A DNA stretch of 64,000 bases from Gemmatimonadota bacterium (lineage in GTDB: Bacteria > Gemmatimonadota > Gemmatimonadetes > Gemmatimonadales > Gemmatimonadaceae): the NCBI GenBank assembly GCA_021324775.1, contig JAJPIM010000035.1:29909-93908 (forward strand). Direction: 5' to 3'. The position numbers and the translations under genes were made by a program. The notes below the pieces were generated by a model, which had not been told where the DNA came from, did no database searches, and saw only the letters and a list, made by a program, of their open reading frames with translations. Each line of letters starts with the position of its first letter. The first letter of the stretch is position 1. Below, piece after piece: positions 53,856 to 62,870 of this stretch.

Positions 53856-54853
53856 TGCAATTCGCCGATCCGTGGGCCTTCGCGCTCCTGGTGCTGGTGA
53901 TCGCCGACGCGACGCGCGGCTGGGCACGGCCTGGCCGGGCGCCGCCATCGCATCTCGGGTTCACCGGCGTGCCGTTCCTCTCGGATGCTCCCCCGACAGG
54001 GCGCGTCCGGTGGCTGCGCCTTCCGGCCATCCTCCGAACCGTGGCGCTCGCGCTCCTGGTCGTGGCGCTGGCGCGCCCGAGGGCCGACGGGACGCACCGC
54101 GACACGCCGGTGCACGGCCGCAACATCGTCATGACGCTCGACATTTCGAGCAGCATGAAGGCTCTCGATTTCCGGACCGGCAACCGGCTGGAAGTCGCCA
54201 AGCGGGTGTTGGCTGATTTCGTCGGGCGTCGTCGCGGAGATTTCCTGGGTCTTGTGGTGTTTGCCGGCCGCGCGTTCACGCAGGCCCCGCTCACCACTGA
54301 TGCGGACGTTGTACTCGACCTGTTGGGACGCGCGGACATCGGGATGCTGCCGGATGGCACCGCCATTGGCACCGCGCTCGCCATGAGCGAGAGCCATCTC
54401 GAGGATCTGCCGCGCGAGAGCGGAGTCATCGTGCTGCTGACCGACGGTGGCAACAACACCGGATATCCTGATCCGCTCGCCGCCGCGGAAGCGGCGCGCG
54501 CCCTTGGGATCCGGATCTACACGATCGGGGTCAGCTCGCATGGTGCGACGCCGATCGCGCCCTATGAGACAGGGCGTCCGGCGACGATGGAGGCTCCGTC
54601 CGCGCTCACGAGCCGCGAGGAGCGGATCCTCGGACGCATCGCCTCGATCAGCGACGGGCGGTACTTCCGGGTCAGCGATGACAGCACCCTTGTACACGTC
54701 CTCGCGCAAATTGACGCCTTGGAGCGCACGGACCGGCATCTCTCCGAGGTCGTGAGCTACCACGAGTACTTCGTGATCCCGCTCGCCGGAGCGGTCTTGC
54801 TGATCGCCTGCGAGCTGCTGCTCCGGGCCACCTGGCTCCGGACCATACCGTGA
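53855..54853 (+). CDS. batA: BatA-like VWA-domain protein (cluster 2)
   Basis: A 332-residue protein with N-terminal TMs (PWAFALLVLVIADA and ILRTVALALLVVALA), a VWA domain with MIDAS DISSS (about residues 96-100) and LLTDGGNN, and a C-terminal TM (YFVIPLAGAVLLIACELLL). Paralogue of 37755-38756. ATG shares a base with the previous stop (TGATG). Confidence 0.88.
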   Translation: MQFADPWAFALLVLVIADATRGWARPGRAPPSHLGFTGVPFLSDAPPTGRVRWLRLPAILRTVALALLVVALARPRADGTHRDTPVHGRNIVMTLDISSSMKALDFRTGNRLEVAKRVLADFVGRRRGDFLGLVVFAGRAFTQAPLTTDADVVLDLLGRADIGMLPDGTAIGTALAMSESHLEDLPRESGVIVLLTDGGNNTGYPDPLAAAEAARALGIRIYTIGVSSHGATPIAPYETGRPATMEAPSALTSREERILGRIASISDGRYFRVSDDSTLVHVLAQIDALERTDRHLSEVVSYHEYFVIPLAGAVLLIACELLLRATWLRTIP

Positions 54854-54890
54854 TGCCGCGCACACCGCCGCACACCAGGTGCTCCGTGCC

Positions 54891-55901
54891 ATGATGTTGG
54901 CGACTCCGCTCGCGCTCCTGGGCCTGCTGGTGCTCCTTCCGCTCGGCGTGGCTTTCTCGCGTGCCGCGCGAGCCCGGGCGGCCGATCTCGATCGTTTTGG
55001 CCCGCTGGCGATCGGCGCCGCGGCGACCGCGTTCCCGCGGCCGAAGCGCCGCCGGCTGGCCGAGGGCCTCGCTCTGGCCGGCGTGGCGTTGTGTGTCGTC
55101 GCTCTCGCCCGGCCGCAGTTCGGATCCAGCTCGCGCAGTCTGCATCGCACCAGTGGCGACATCGTTTTTGCGCTCGACCTGTCCCGGTCGATGGGTGCGA
55201 CGGACGTCTCGCCGTCGCGGCTCGGGGCGGCGAAGCAGGCTGCCGCGGCCATCGCGCGCGCGTTCCCGGACGATCGCGTCGGACTGGTGGTCTTTGGGGG
55301 GACTGCCTTTCTGCAACTGCCGCCGACACTCGATCACTCGACTTTTCGGACATTCCTCGATGCGGCGGCCGGTGGAGACATTCCGGACCCGTCCACGAAT
55401 TTCGAGGCGCTCGCTGGACTCCTCGCGGGAACGGCCGCACAGGATCGCGCAGACGCGCCGTACACCGCAGTGGTTCTGCTAACCGACGGCGAAGACGTCG
55501 AGGGCAAGCTGGAAGACGCCATCGGCCTCCTCTTCAAGGCGCACGTGCCCGTGTTCGCGGTCGGCGTCGGCACCCCGGGCGGAGCGCTCGTCATGGATCG
55601 CGATGCCCGCGGCGTGCCGTCTCCGCATCTCGACTGGACCGGACAACCGGTGACGTCCCAGCTCGTCGAGCAGAACCTGCGGGACATCGCCAGGCGCACG
55701 GGCGGGATGTATGCGAGATGGGGCGGCGACGCGACGGTGGGACCGATCGTCTCTCAACTCGCGCAGATGGGCCGGCGCGCCGTGTCGAGCGAGATTCACG
55801 GGCAGTTGGCGGACCGGTACCAGTGGCCACTCCTGCTGGCGGGCGCGCTCCTCCTGCTCTATCCCGCCGCGCTGCGCGGCCGCGAGACGGCGTCCGCATG
55901 A
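54891..55901 (+). CDS. batB: BatB-like VWA-domain protein (cluster 2)
   Basis: A 336-residue protein with TMs at LALLGLLVLLPLGVAF and GLALAGVALCVVALA, a VWA domain with MIDAS DLSRS (about residues 96-100) and LLTDGEDVEG, and a C-terminal TM (WPLLLAGALLLLYPAAL). It is the second VWA protein of the cluster and lacks a fused TPR part. The start at ATG 54891 is uncertain; ATG 54894 and GTG 54879 are close. 37 bp after batA. Confidence 0.87.
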   Translation: MMLATPLALLGLLVLLPLGVAFSRAARARAADLDRFGPLAIGAAATAFPRPKRRRLAEGLALAGVALCVVALARPQFGSSSRSLHRTSGDIVFALDLSRSMGATDVSPSRLGAAKQAAAAIARAFPDDRVGLVVFGGTAFLQLPPTLDHSTFRTFLDAAAGGDIPDPSTNFEALAGLLAGTAAQDRADAPYTAVVLLTDGEDVEGKLEDAIGLLFKAHVPVFAVGVGTPGGALVMDRDARGVPSPHLDWTGQPVTSQLVEQNLRDIARRTGGMYARWGGDATVGPIVSQLAQMGRRAVSSEIHGQLADRYQWPLLLAGALLLLYPAALRGRETASA

Positions 55902-56677
55902 CGCGCCTCTCTACGCGCATCGCGATGGTCGCGGCGCTGGTCGTCGTGGTGGCCGTCCTGGGCGTCTGGCTCCAGGAGCCACTCGGACTTTTCATCGAGC
56001 GGGATCACGCGGAGCAGTTGTATCGCGAGCGGTCCTGGCATGCGGCAGACACGGCGTTCGCCGCGGTCGTCCACGACGCAACTATTCGCCGGTTGTCGGA
56101 CCTGCTCCCGTCGCTCGAATACAACAGCGGGAACGTGTCCTACCGCCTCGGCCGGTTTCCGGAAGCCGAGCGCCGCTATCAGGGCGCGCTCGGCGGCGGC
56201 CGTGCGTTGCGTGAGCGAACCTATTTCAATCTGGGCAACAGCTACGTGTGGCAGGCCCGCGCCGAGTACGACCGGGTGGGCAAGCGCAGTGCGCTTCGGG
56301 CCGCGGTGGATTCGTACGAGGAGGCGCTGCTCATCGACCCGCGGGACCGTGACGCCAAGTGGAATCTCGAGATCGCCCTCCTCCGGCTGGAGGATGCCGA
56401 GGATTCCGCAGGGGCGGGGCTGCACCGCGGCGATGCCAACTGGGGCGGCGGTAATCTCACGAAGTCGGGATACGAGGGCGCTCCACAGACCGGCGCCGGT
56501 GCGACACCCGGAGGCGGGTATGGCACATCAGGGGGCGAGGACCCCGTTCAGGAAATCACCGAGACGGAGGCGCGGCAGATGCTCAAGACCGTCGAGCAGG
56601 CGCAGGTGACCGGGCAGCAGGCCGGTGCCGCGCCCAAGGCGTCGCTCCGGCGGCCATCACACGAACGCGATTGGTGA
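55898..56677 (+). CDS. batC: BatC-like TPR protein (cluster 2)
   Basis: A 259-residue membrane-anchored TPR protein. One N-terminal TM (IAMVAALVVVVAVLGVWL) precedes TPR-like helices (AEQLYRERSWHAADTAFAAVV, YNSGNVSYRLGRFPEAERRYQGAL, YFNLGNSYVWQA, SYEEALLIDPRDRDAKWNLEIALL) and a Gly-rich tail. The last residues SHERDW match the BatC-type ending of the cluster 1 fusion. ATG overlaps the batB stop by 4 bp. Confidence 0.88.
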   Translation: MTRLSTRIAMVAALVVVVAVLGVWLQEPLGLFIERDHAEQLYRERSWHAADTAFAAVVHDATIRRLSDLLPSLEYNSGNVSYRLGRFPEAERRYQGALGGGRALRERTYFNLGNSYVWQARAEYDRVGKRSALRAAVDSYEEALLIDPRDRDAKWNLEIALLRLEDAEDSAGAGLHRGDANWGGGNLTKSGYEGAPQTGAGATPGGGYGTSGGEDPVQEITETEARQMLKTVEQAQVTGQQAGAAPKASLRRPSHERDW

Positions 56678-56819
56678 GAGCGGGAACCCCGCTTCACGAG
56701 TCCGCCACCTTCCCCGCTTCCCTTGGTACCCATACTATTGACACGGCGGCGGTCGCACGGCGGCCGGGCATCTGCCTGGCCGTACGCGCCGGATCCAGCA
56801 CCGTTACCCGCGAGGCCTC

Positions 56820-57368
56820 ATGCGCTACAGCTTCGACAAGCTCGCTTTCGTGGCCGGGGAACGGCGGGCCGCCACGTGGACGTTTGCGGGAACCAAGGTG
56901 GCCGGGCACGAACATCCATACGCCGTCACCGACCACAACCACATTTCCCGCAACCGGTGGGAGTTCGTCGTCAGGGTTCCGCACACGGCGGGCGGGCGGA
57001 TTGAAGTGCGTCCCGTGCAGGTACCCAATGACGACGCGTGGGCGCCGCTCGACCGCTACGGGTTGACGTTCATGCCGGCGACGCGCCCCGGATATACCAA
57101 GGACCGGTATTGCCTGGTCTCGTTCCCGAGGACCGACGGCGGTGGGACCCGGTCCGTCATACATCAGGGTGAAGAGTCCAAACTGCCCTATTGGCTGCGC
57201 CATCTTGGGCGCCGCCTGGTCCGCAAGGACAAGGTGCGCAGCACGCGTGGAACCGATGGGCACGCGCTGGTCATTCTCGTCCCGCGAGACGATTACGAGC
57301 GGATGATCGCACTGTATCTGGCGACCAAAGCGTGGGTGCTGAAATCGCGGGCTGCCGGGCGGAAATAA
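56820..57368 (+). CDS. Hypothetical protein of unknown function
   Basis: A 182-residue soluble protein without signal peptide or TM: RYSFDKLAFVAGERRAATWTFAGTKVAGHEHPYAVTDHN, then an aromatic/charged middle and a helical end (DDYERMIALYLATKAWVLKSRAAG). I recognise no family. The plus-strand reading was preferred over a 233-codon frame on the minus strand because its composition is ordinary and a GAGG stands 4 nt before the ATG. It lies 142 bp after the second Bat cluster and could be a separate unit. Confidence 0.6.
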   Translation: MRYSFDKLAFVAGERRAATWTFAGTKVAGHEHPYAVTDHNHISRNRWEFVVRVPHTAGGRIEVRPVQVPNDDAWAPLDRYGLTFMPATRPGYTKDRYCLVSFPRTDGGGTRSVIHQGEESKLPYWLRHLGRRLVRKDKVRSTRGTDGHALVILVPRDDYERMIALYLATKAWVLKSRAAGRK

Positions 57369-57497
57369 CCGGGCCTGCGCGCACGCCGTTTGCATCCGAT
57401 CGCGTCCGGATGTCCGTACAGTTGTAGCCTGTTGTCCGTCCCGAAACCGCCCGCTCAGGCGGCCGGGGTGATCCCCTCACACCGGAGCCGGTTGCCA

Positions 57498-57938
57498 ATG
57501 CACATCCGCACCCTGTTCACCGCGTCGATCGCCGGCCTCGTGTGCGTGTTGAGCGCCCATGTCGTCCGGGCGCAAGACCAGCCCAAACCCCCACCGCCCC
57601 CCGGCGTTCAGAAGCCGGTGCCGCATGCGATGCAGTGGTGGTGCGAGGTGTATGCACAGCCGGCAACGTCCGCGGCGCTCACGCAGGACGAGCGAGATCA
57701 CGATTATTTCTTCTCGCAGATCTTCGAGCGGAGCCACCCTTCGCGGGACGATGAGGACAACATCGAGCGCCGATGCCGTACGTCATTCGAGGTGCAGTTC
57801 GGAGCGCGATGGACGCTGGTGACTGCGCGCGCGATGTCGGCGCCCAATCACGATGACGCGGTGTCCGACCGGGTGTCGGACGAAAACAATCCCGTGCGCC
57901 GCGGCCGGACGCGCGACTTCCGGATGCCCGAGGACTGA
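57498..57938 (+). CDS. Small secreted protein of unknown function
   Basis: A 146-residue precursor. Signal peptide MHIRTLFTASIAGLVCVLSAHVVRAQ with cleavage expected after the Ala of VRA, a Pro-rich stretch (PKPPPPPG), then a polar region with conserved-looking WWCEVYAQPA and RRCRTSFEVQFG, perhaps a disulfide pair. No family recognised. Convergent with the following lipoprotein gene; a weak GGGCGG/CCGCCC stem lies between them at 57964-57984. Confidence 0.65.
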   Translation: MHIRTLFTASIAGLVCVLSAHVVRAQDQPKPPPPPGVQKPVPHAMQWWCEVYAQPATSAALTQDERDHDYFFSQIFERSHPSRDDEDNIERRCRTSFEVQFGARWTLVTARAMSAPNHDDAVSDRVSDENNPVRRGRTRDFRMPED

Positions 57939-58005
57939 CCGGCGAGCTACTACAATCGAGATTGGGCGGTATCCAGCGCCGCCCGGTTCCTGGGCTCCGG
58001 CCCGG

Positions 58006-58938
58006 CTATTTCTTGGTGGTATCCGGTTTCGTTGCAGATTGAGTTGCCGGCGGCGCCGCCGAAGGTGTCCGGTTCTTGTCGAATCGCTCCTGCTGGTCCG
58101 GTGTGAGCACCTCGCGGAACGCAGCATACTGACGGCGGATCAAATCGCGGATCGGCGCCGCCAACGCCGGCCCCGGATCGCCTAACTCGCGAGCTTCGGC
58201 CCGAAACGCTGCGCGAATCGAGTCCACCTTGACGCGCTGGGAGTCCGACAGGGTGATGCCGCGCATCGGATCACGAATCGGCGAAACCGGATTGGCGACC
58301 AGGCGCGTGGTCGTGGTGCCCGCCTGGGTGTTGTCCCGCGTGCCGCCGCCCCCGCCGCGCCGGTTGGTGACGGGCACCGCTACGTAGTTGTTCAGCCCAT
58401 TGCCGATGAGGGCCACCCGTTCGAGCTGCTCCAGCGTCAGCACATCGAGTGCCTCGGCGCGCGCGTGCCGTGCCCGCGCACGAAGTTGCGCCGAGACATC
58501 GGCGATCGCGTCGTGTAGCTGTTGAACGCTGTCTCGTGCCGACCGCCTGGAGTGGGACGTGTCCGCATTCTTGTCGGCGTTCTTCTGGGGGGCCGGGAGA
58601 TAGCCCTCGAACTCGTGCGCTTGCGTGCGGAGCGAATCCAGGAGACGCCGCGCCGGGCGGGCTCCCACCACGTAGCGTGAGTCGATCGCCGACAGCTTCG
58701 TGACCTGGCTGTCGGTGATACCGTAGTCCAGCCGGTGCTCGAAGAAGGGCCCGATCGGGTTGATGGCGTTGATGTCCACCTCATCGGTGCCGACTGAACC
58801 TGCCGGTGCCGGCGCTGGTGCCGGCGTGCCGCCATGGCCTGAGCTACAGGCCGCCGCGGAGACCGCAAGGCACACGGCGAGCACAGTGCGCGGAAGCGCG
58901 CCAGGAGCGCGATTCAACGGCGCAGGGCGAATGGGCAA
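58006..58938 (-). CDS. Lipoprotein with LTXXQ-like (Spy/CpxP-type) repeats
   Basis: A 310-residue lipoprotein. The TTG at 58936-58938 was chosen because GAGG stands 5 nt before it; it gives a signal peptide ending at AVSAAAC, where the Cys would be lipidated. The exported part contains several short motifs like those of Spy/CpxP-family periplasmic proteins: ITDSQVTKLSAID, VLTLEQLERVALIG, ITLSDSQRVKVDSIR and VLTPDQQERFDKN. These family members sense or buffer misfolded or metal-stressed envelope proteins. The middle is Arg/Gly/Asn-rich. No adjacent two-component system. Confidence 0.7.
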   Translation of the reverse strand: MPIRPAPLNRAPGALPRTVLAVCLAVSAAACSSGHGGTPAPAPAPAGSVGTDEVDINAINPIGPFFEHRLDYGITDSQVTKLSAIDSRYVVGARPARRLLDSLRTQAHEFEGYLPAPQKNADKNADTSHSRRSARDSVQQLHDAIADVSAQLRARARHARAEALDVLTLEQLERVALIGNGLNNYVAVPVTNRRGGGGGTRDNTQAGTTTTRLVANPVSPIRDPMRGITLSDSQRVKVDSIRAAFRAEARELGDPGPALAAPIRDLIRRQYAAFREVLTPDQQERFDKNRTPSAAPPATQSATKPDTTKK

Positions 58939-59351
58939 GCTGTCCTCGGTGCGTGGAATTCGGTCGGGTGGCCGCAACGTCACGGCGTCTCGGACCCCCA
59001 ACGGGCGGATCGTGAGATTTCTCCGTGGTACCCTTGCGAGGTCAGGAGTTCCGCGCCGGGCCGGGCGCGACCCGAGTCCCGCCGCCGGCACCCGTGACGC
59101 CGCAAAATTGGGGGTGCGTGCGCCTTGACGATAGGGGCACGCGATGCCCCGGCGCGAGCGCGGCTCGCCCCAAGCAATGATCCGCGGACTACGCGCAGAT
59201 CAGGTAAGGATCCTGTAACACCCGGCCCATCGGGTAGCGCCGCGATCCCAGTGCGCTGAAGGTTGATCGCACGAGCGGCCACGGTCGCATCGGCCAGTCG
59301 CACGACACTTGGACCGGGGGTGCGGTGCACGTCTTCGGAGAAGCGGTCAGC
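58939..59351. other. Intergenic region between the lipoprotein and PiT genes
   Basis: This stretch of about 410 bp separates two divergent genes and should hold both promoters, but I find no -35/-10 pair that convinces me. A TTGACG at 59125-59130 (plus strand) lacks a suitable -10 box, and a small GGGGC/GCCCC stem lies near 59133-59149. No coding region is credible. Confidence 0.5.
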
Positions 59352-60815
59352 ATGGCAGGCGCCATCTTCCTGCTCCTGGCGCTCGGTCTCGCGTTGAGCT
59401 TCGAGTTCGTGAACGGGTTTCACGACACCGCCAATGCGGTCGCGACGGTCATCTACACGCATACCCTCAAGCCCACCCACGCCGTCGTGTGGTCCGGCAC
59501 CTGGAATCTGATCGGCGTGCTCGTGTCGACGGGCACGGTCGCGTTCAGCGTCGTGTCCCTCCTCCCGGTCGAACTCGTGATCAATGTTGGCTCGGGGGCC
59601 GGCTTTGCCATGGTCTTCGCTCTCCTGATCTCCGCGATCGTGTGGAATCTCGGCACGTGGTACCTGGGGCTTCCGGCTTCAAGCTCACACACGCTGATCG
59701 GCTCCATCATGGGAGTCGGCCTGGCGAACTCGCTGCTCGCGAAAGGCCATGTCTTCGGAGAAGGCGTGAATTGGGCACAGGCCAAGAACGTCGGCGCGTC
59801 GCTGCTGGTGTCGCCGATCGTGGGATTCGTCTGTGCTGCCCTCCTGCTGCTGTTGGGCAAAGCCCTCATCAAGCGCCCCGAGCTCTATAGGGCGCCGGAC
59901 CAAGGCGCCCCTCCGCCCCCGTGGATTCGCGGTCTCCTCGTCCTGACCTGCACCGGCGTCAGTTTCGCGCACGGATCCAACGACGGGCAGAAAGGCATGG
60001 GGCTGATCATGCTGATCCTGATCGGCATCATCCCTGGCGCCTACGCGCTCAAGATGGGCGCGGACCGCGCGTCGATCACGCAACTGGTCGCCGCCGCCGA
60101 CGCGGCGCGGCCGGCCTTTACCACGGCTGCTGGCGGAGCACTCGTCCCGGCGGACGCGGCCAACGACACGCTCTCGGCATTTCTCAAGACGTCGGGCCAG
60201 CAGTCGCCTGCGACATATGCGGCGATCGCGTCTCTCGACCAGTCGATCGCCGACCGGCTCCGCGCGACGCCGGCATTTGCCGCGATGCCGGTCGAGAGCC
60301 GGAAGACGCTCCGGACCGACGCATACCTCGTCGCCGAGTCGATTTCGAAACTCGACAAGAGAAAGCTGCTCGCCGATCCGGCACTCGGCACACCGTCCCG
60401 GGACCTCAAGAAGCAGTTGGACAAAGTCACGAAGTTCATCCCGACCTGGGTCAAATTCGCGGTGGCGCTGGCGCTCGGTCTGGGCACGATGATCGGGTGG
60501 AAACGCATCGTGGTGACCGTCGGCGAGAAGATCGGCAAGGAGCATCTGACCTACGCGCAAGGCGCGTCGGCGGAAGTGGTGGCGATGCTGACGATCGGGG
60601 CGGCGGACTATTTCGGCCTGCCCGTCAGCACGACGCACGTCCTGTCATCGGGCGTCGCGGGTACGATGGCCGCCAACCGTTCGGGCCTTCAGATGGGGAC
60701 GCTGCGCAACCTGCTACTCGCCTGGGTGCTCACGCTCCCGGTTTGCGTGCTCCTCGGCGCGACGACCTTTGCCGCCGGCCTCTACCTCGTCCTGAACGTA
60801 TTCGGCCTCCGGTGA
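59352..60815 (+). CDS. pit: PiT-family inorganic phosphate transporter
   Basis: A 487-residue polytopic transporter. The two family repeats are clear: NGFHDTANAVATVIYT and SSSHTLIGSIMGVGLANSLL in the N-terminal half, and FAHGSNDGQKGMGLIMLILIGIIPG and PVSTTHVLSSGVAGTMAANRSGLQ in the C-terminal half. A soluble loop of about 130 residues (ADAARPAFTTAAGG...LDKRKLLADP) lies between. It probably takes up phosphate as a metal-phosphate complex with protons or sodium. I used ATG 59352, which fits the family start; GTG 59325 is an alternative. A phoU-like partner gene is absent. Confidence 0.93.
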   Translation: MAGAIFLLLALGLALSFEFVNGFHDTANAVATVIYTHTLKPTHAVVWSGTWNLIGVLVSTGTVAFSVVSLLPVELVINVGSGAGFAMVFALLISAIVWNLGTWYLGLPASSSHTLIGSIMGVGLANSLLAKGHVFGEGVNWAQAKNVGASLLVSPIVGFVCAALLLLLGKALIKRPELYRAPDQGAPPPPWIRGLLVLTCTGVSFAHGSNDGQKGMGLIMLILIGIIPGAYALKMGADRASITQLVAAADAARPAFTTAAGGALVPADAANDTLSAFLKTSGQQSPATYAAIASLDQSIADRLRATPAFAAMPVESRKTLRTDAYLVAESISKLDKRKLLADPALGTPSRDLKKQLDKVTKFIPTWVKFAVALALGLGTMIGWKRIVVTVGEKIGKEHLTYAQGASAEVVAMLTIGAADYFGLPVSTTHVLSSGVAGTMAANRSGLQMGTLRNLLLAWVLTLPVCVLLGATTFAAGLYLVLNVFGLR

Positions 60816-60825
60816 CGCGCGCGGC

Positions 60826-60844
60826 CCCGGGCGCGGCGCCCGGG
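60826..60844 (+). terminator. Hairpin after the PiT transporter gene
   Basis: CCCGGGC (60826-60832) and GCCCGGG (60838-60844) form a strong 7-bp stem with a 5-nt loop, 10 nt after the stop codon. No T-tract follows, so termination is plausible but not certain. Confidence 0.45.
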
Positions 60845-60985
60845 TAGGCGATGCCCCGGTGATTCGCACGAACACCCGCTTAAATTGGCAGGAGTGGCTC
60901 ACCGGCCAACGCCGCCGGCCGCGATGCCGTACACATGAGGGGGCATGGCGCGCGCTGGCGCGCGTAACCGAAGAGGAGTGAGGCA

Positions 60986-61213
60986 ATGCGAGTCGTCATG
61001 GTTTTGGCAGCTGTACTGTTTGCCGCGGCGTGCAGTGGCACGGACCCCGATTCACCGTCGGGTCCGTGCGCGCAGGACGAGCAGGCAGCACTGTCGCTCT
61101 ACGGACCGCCACTCGGCGTCTCCACGAACGGCAACACGACGACCTATACGTGGGCCAGCGCGGTCGGGACATTCACCGCGACTGGATCTTCCTGCTCCGA
61201 GTCGATCACCTGA
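60986..61213 (+). CDS. Small lipoprotein of unknown function
   Basis: A 75-residue precursor: MRVVMVLAAVLFAAAC is a lipoprotein signal with Cys16 as the lipidation site. The mature part of 60 residues (SGTDPDSPSGPCAQDEQAALSLYGPPLGVSTNGNTTTYTWASAVGTFTATGSSCSESIT) has two further Cys that could form a disulfide. GAGGAG precedes the ATG by about 7 nt. No family recognised. Confidence 0.75.
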   Translation: MRVVMVLAAVLFAAACSGTDPDSPSGPCAQDEQAALSLYGPPLGVSTNGNTTTYTWASAVGTFTATGSSCSESIT

Positions 61214-61221
61214 TGACGCGA

Positions 61222-61248
61222 GAAGGACCGCTCACCGAGCGGTCCTTC
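61222..61248. terminator. Hairpin between two convergent small genes
   Basis: GAAGGACCGCTC (61222-61233) and GAGCGGTCCTTC (61237-61248) form a perfect 12-bp stem with a 3-nt loop, 8 nt after the small lipoprotein gene. There is no T-tract, but the location between convergent genes suggests a shared terminator. Confidence 0.6.
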
Positions 61249-61296
61249 GATCATTCCGCGATTGATCAATCGAGAATCGGCCGGATGGACGACGGC

Positions 61297-61599
61297 TTAC
61301 GCGCCGCGCGGTGGTGAATCCGCCCTGATGTAAACAGGATCGCCCGTCTGCTCCGCCCACCACCGCAGCGTCTGCTCGATGACGGCGCCGGCATCGTCTT
61401 CGCCGCCATACGTGCCCATCACATGCCAACCGCCTCGTCCTTCGACATGAACGGCGAGCGCATCAGCCACGGGCTCTCGTGGCTGCGCGGGTCGTGCAAC
61501 CCCGGCCTCGCCGATCTTCCGCGGCGGCGGAGGCTGCCGGACGTGATCCACCCGGAATCGCAGTCCGTTGGTGGTCTTGAACGTTACGGGCCAGTCCAT
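61297..61599 (-). CDS. Small hypothetical protein
   Basis: A 100-residue soluble protein (DWPVTFKTTNGLRFRVDHVRQPPPPRK, then HVEGRGGWHVMGTYGGEDDAGAVIEQTLRWWAEQTGDPVYIRAD). ATG at 61597-61599 with GGGAG 5 nt upstream. No family recognised; the C-terminal half looks like a compact alpha/beta module. It has its own predicted promoter about 140 nt upstream. Confidence 0.65.
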   Translation of the reverse strand: MDWPVTFKTTNGLRFRVDHVRQPPPPRKIGEAGVARPAQPREPVADALAVHVEGRGGWHVMGTYGGEDDAGAVIEQTLRWWAEQTGDPVYIRADSPPRGA

Positions 61600-61743
61600 T
61601 GAGTCTCCCTTGGGTTGAGCCGGGGCCCACTGCCGTTCTCCTGCCGCGCGCGTTTGCCGGAGTCGTCCAGGCATCGCGATCAGCGAGGTGATCAGCGCGG
61701 ATTCAGGAGGTCGGCCCGTCACATCCGGTATACTGACAACCGC

Positions 61744-61772
61744 AGCATACCCTCGGGGCCGGTGTTAGTCCA
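61744..61772 (-). promoter_or_regulatory. Sigma70-type promoter for the small hypothetical gene
   Basis: TGGACT (61767-61772), 17-bp spacer and TATGCT (61744-61749) on the minus strand. Predicted start near 61737, so the leader would be about 138 nt, unusually long for such a small gene. Confidence 0.5.
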
Positions 61773-61796
61773 CCTGCCGGCCGCTGCGCCCGCCCC

Positions 61797-62870
61797 TTAG
61801 TGAGCGGGGGCCTCGAGCGCAGCGGGGACGCCGGTTCCCACGACGAACGGCGACGACAGCGCGTCGAAATGGCCGGCTCGCAGGATTCGCTGGCCATCGG
61901 CCGACAGCAGGTACGCCACGAAGCGAGCCCCGGCCGCCGCATGCGGCGCGACGGACGGAATGGTGACGGCGAAGAGAATGGGTGCGCCGCGCACGATGAT
62001 CGTGTCGCCCAGGGTCTTACCGACGACTCGCACCGACGCCGTGGCGTACGTGGCCGCATCGGCGGGAGTGCCGAGATCGATTTCGGGTGGCAGATCGACC
62101 GTCCTGAGTTTCGACTGGTCCGCGAGGTTCTGGTACGTCCAGATGTAGTCGAGGTCGCCCGACTGCAGCAAAGCCACCTGGTCGGCCTCCCGCGGGCGGA
62201 CATTGCGCTGCGGCGCGGAGGCGAGCAGCCCCGCCGCCAACCCGGGCGTCCGATAGTAGCGTTCGGCCAGTTGAAACGCGAGAAGTGTGCGGTAGCCCGA
62301 TGGATCGGTGTTGGGATCGGCGCGGCCCACCTGCACGCCCGGCCGCTGGATGATGGAGACCCAGTTTGCGGGAGTGATCTCGCGTGCGAACCTGGAAGTC
62401 TCCGTGTACGCCAGCACGAGGCGGTTCCTGCCAAACACTGCGTACCATGTCGTGTATCGCGGCATCAGGAGTTTTGGAAACACGTCGGGGTCGGCCAACG
62501 CGATCACGTCCGGGCGTCGACCCAGCTCGGTGACGCGTCGTGCAACCTCGAGGCTCGCGCCCGGTTCGATCTGATACTGGATGCCGGTGCGAGCGGCAAA
62601 GCTGTCGAGCACGATCGTCAGTGCCTTCGTCATCGATGCCGCGTTCATCACGACGATCGCGGAGTCGCCTCTCCCAACCGAATCAGACTTGCTCTGCGTG
62701 CTGTGGCCGGCCGCAGGCTGGCAGCCCGCCGCCAGCAACGTGCTGGCGGCTCCGGCCGTGAGAAGCGCACCGGAGATGAAAGACCGTGTGGCAAGCAATG
62801 CCGTGTGCGCGCGCGTCGTCCGGGTCGCCCGCCGCGTGCTCAGAACGGCATGCGGAGCGTCAGCGTCCAC
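61797..62870 (-). CDS. Extracellular solute-binding protein, tungstate/molybdate (WtpA/ModA) type
   Basis: A 357-residue lipoprotein binding protein. Lipobox LLAAGC near residue 50. The mature part resembles the tungstate/molybdate-binding group: VVMNAASMTKALTIVLDSFAARTGIQYQIEPGASLEVARRVTELGRRPDVIALAD and RADPNTDPSGYRTLLAFQLAERYY. The AASM stretch would be the oxyanion-binding loop. No ABC permease or ATPase is encoded alongside. The GTG at 62870 overlaps the outer-membrane protein gene by 31 bp; the true start is uncertain. Confidence 0.82.
   Translation of the reverse strand: MDADAPHAVLSTRRATRTTRAHTALLATRSFISGALLTAGAASTLLAAGCQPAAGHSTQSKSDSVGRGDSAIVVMNAASMTKALTIVLDSFAARTGIQYQIEPGASLEVARRVTELGRRPDVIALADPDVFPKLLMPRYTTWYAVFGRNRLVLAYTETSRFAREITPANWVSIIQRPGVQVGRADPNTDPSGYRTLLAFQLAERYYRTPGLAAGLLASAPQRNVRPREADQVALLQSGDLDYIWTYQNLADQSKLRTVDLPPEIDLGTPADAATYATASVRVVGKTLGDTIIVRGAPILFAVTIPSVAPHAAAGARFVAYLLSADGQRILRAGHFDALSSPFVVGTGVPAALEAPAH

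Noticed and set aside
56734..56766. TTGACA at 56738 as a promoter for the gene at 56820
   Set aside because: The expected -10 position is CGGCCG with no A/T content.
56694..57395. A 233-codon minus-strand frame over the hypothetical gene at 56820
   Set aside because: The plus-strand frame has more natural composition and a ribosome-binding-like GAGG, and follows the direction of the neighbouring genes. The choice is not certain.
59116..59230. A Pho-box or promoter ahead of the PiT gene (TTGACG, CTGTAACAC)
   Set aside because: No second half-site and no -10 box at proper spacing; the match is no better than chance.
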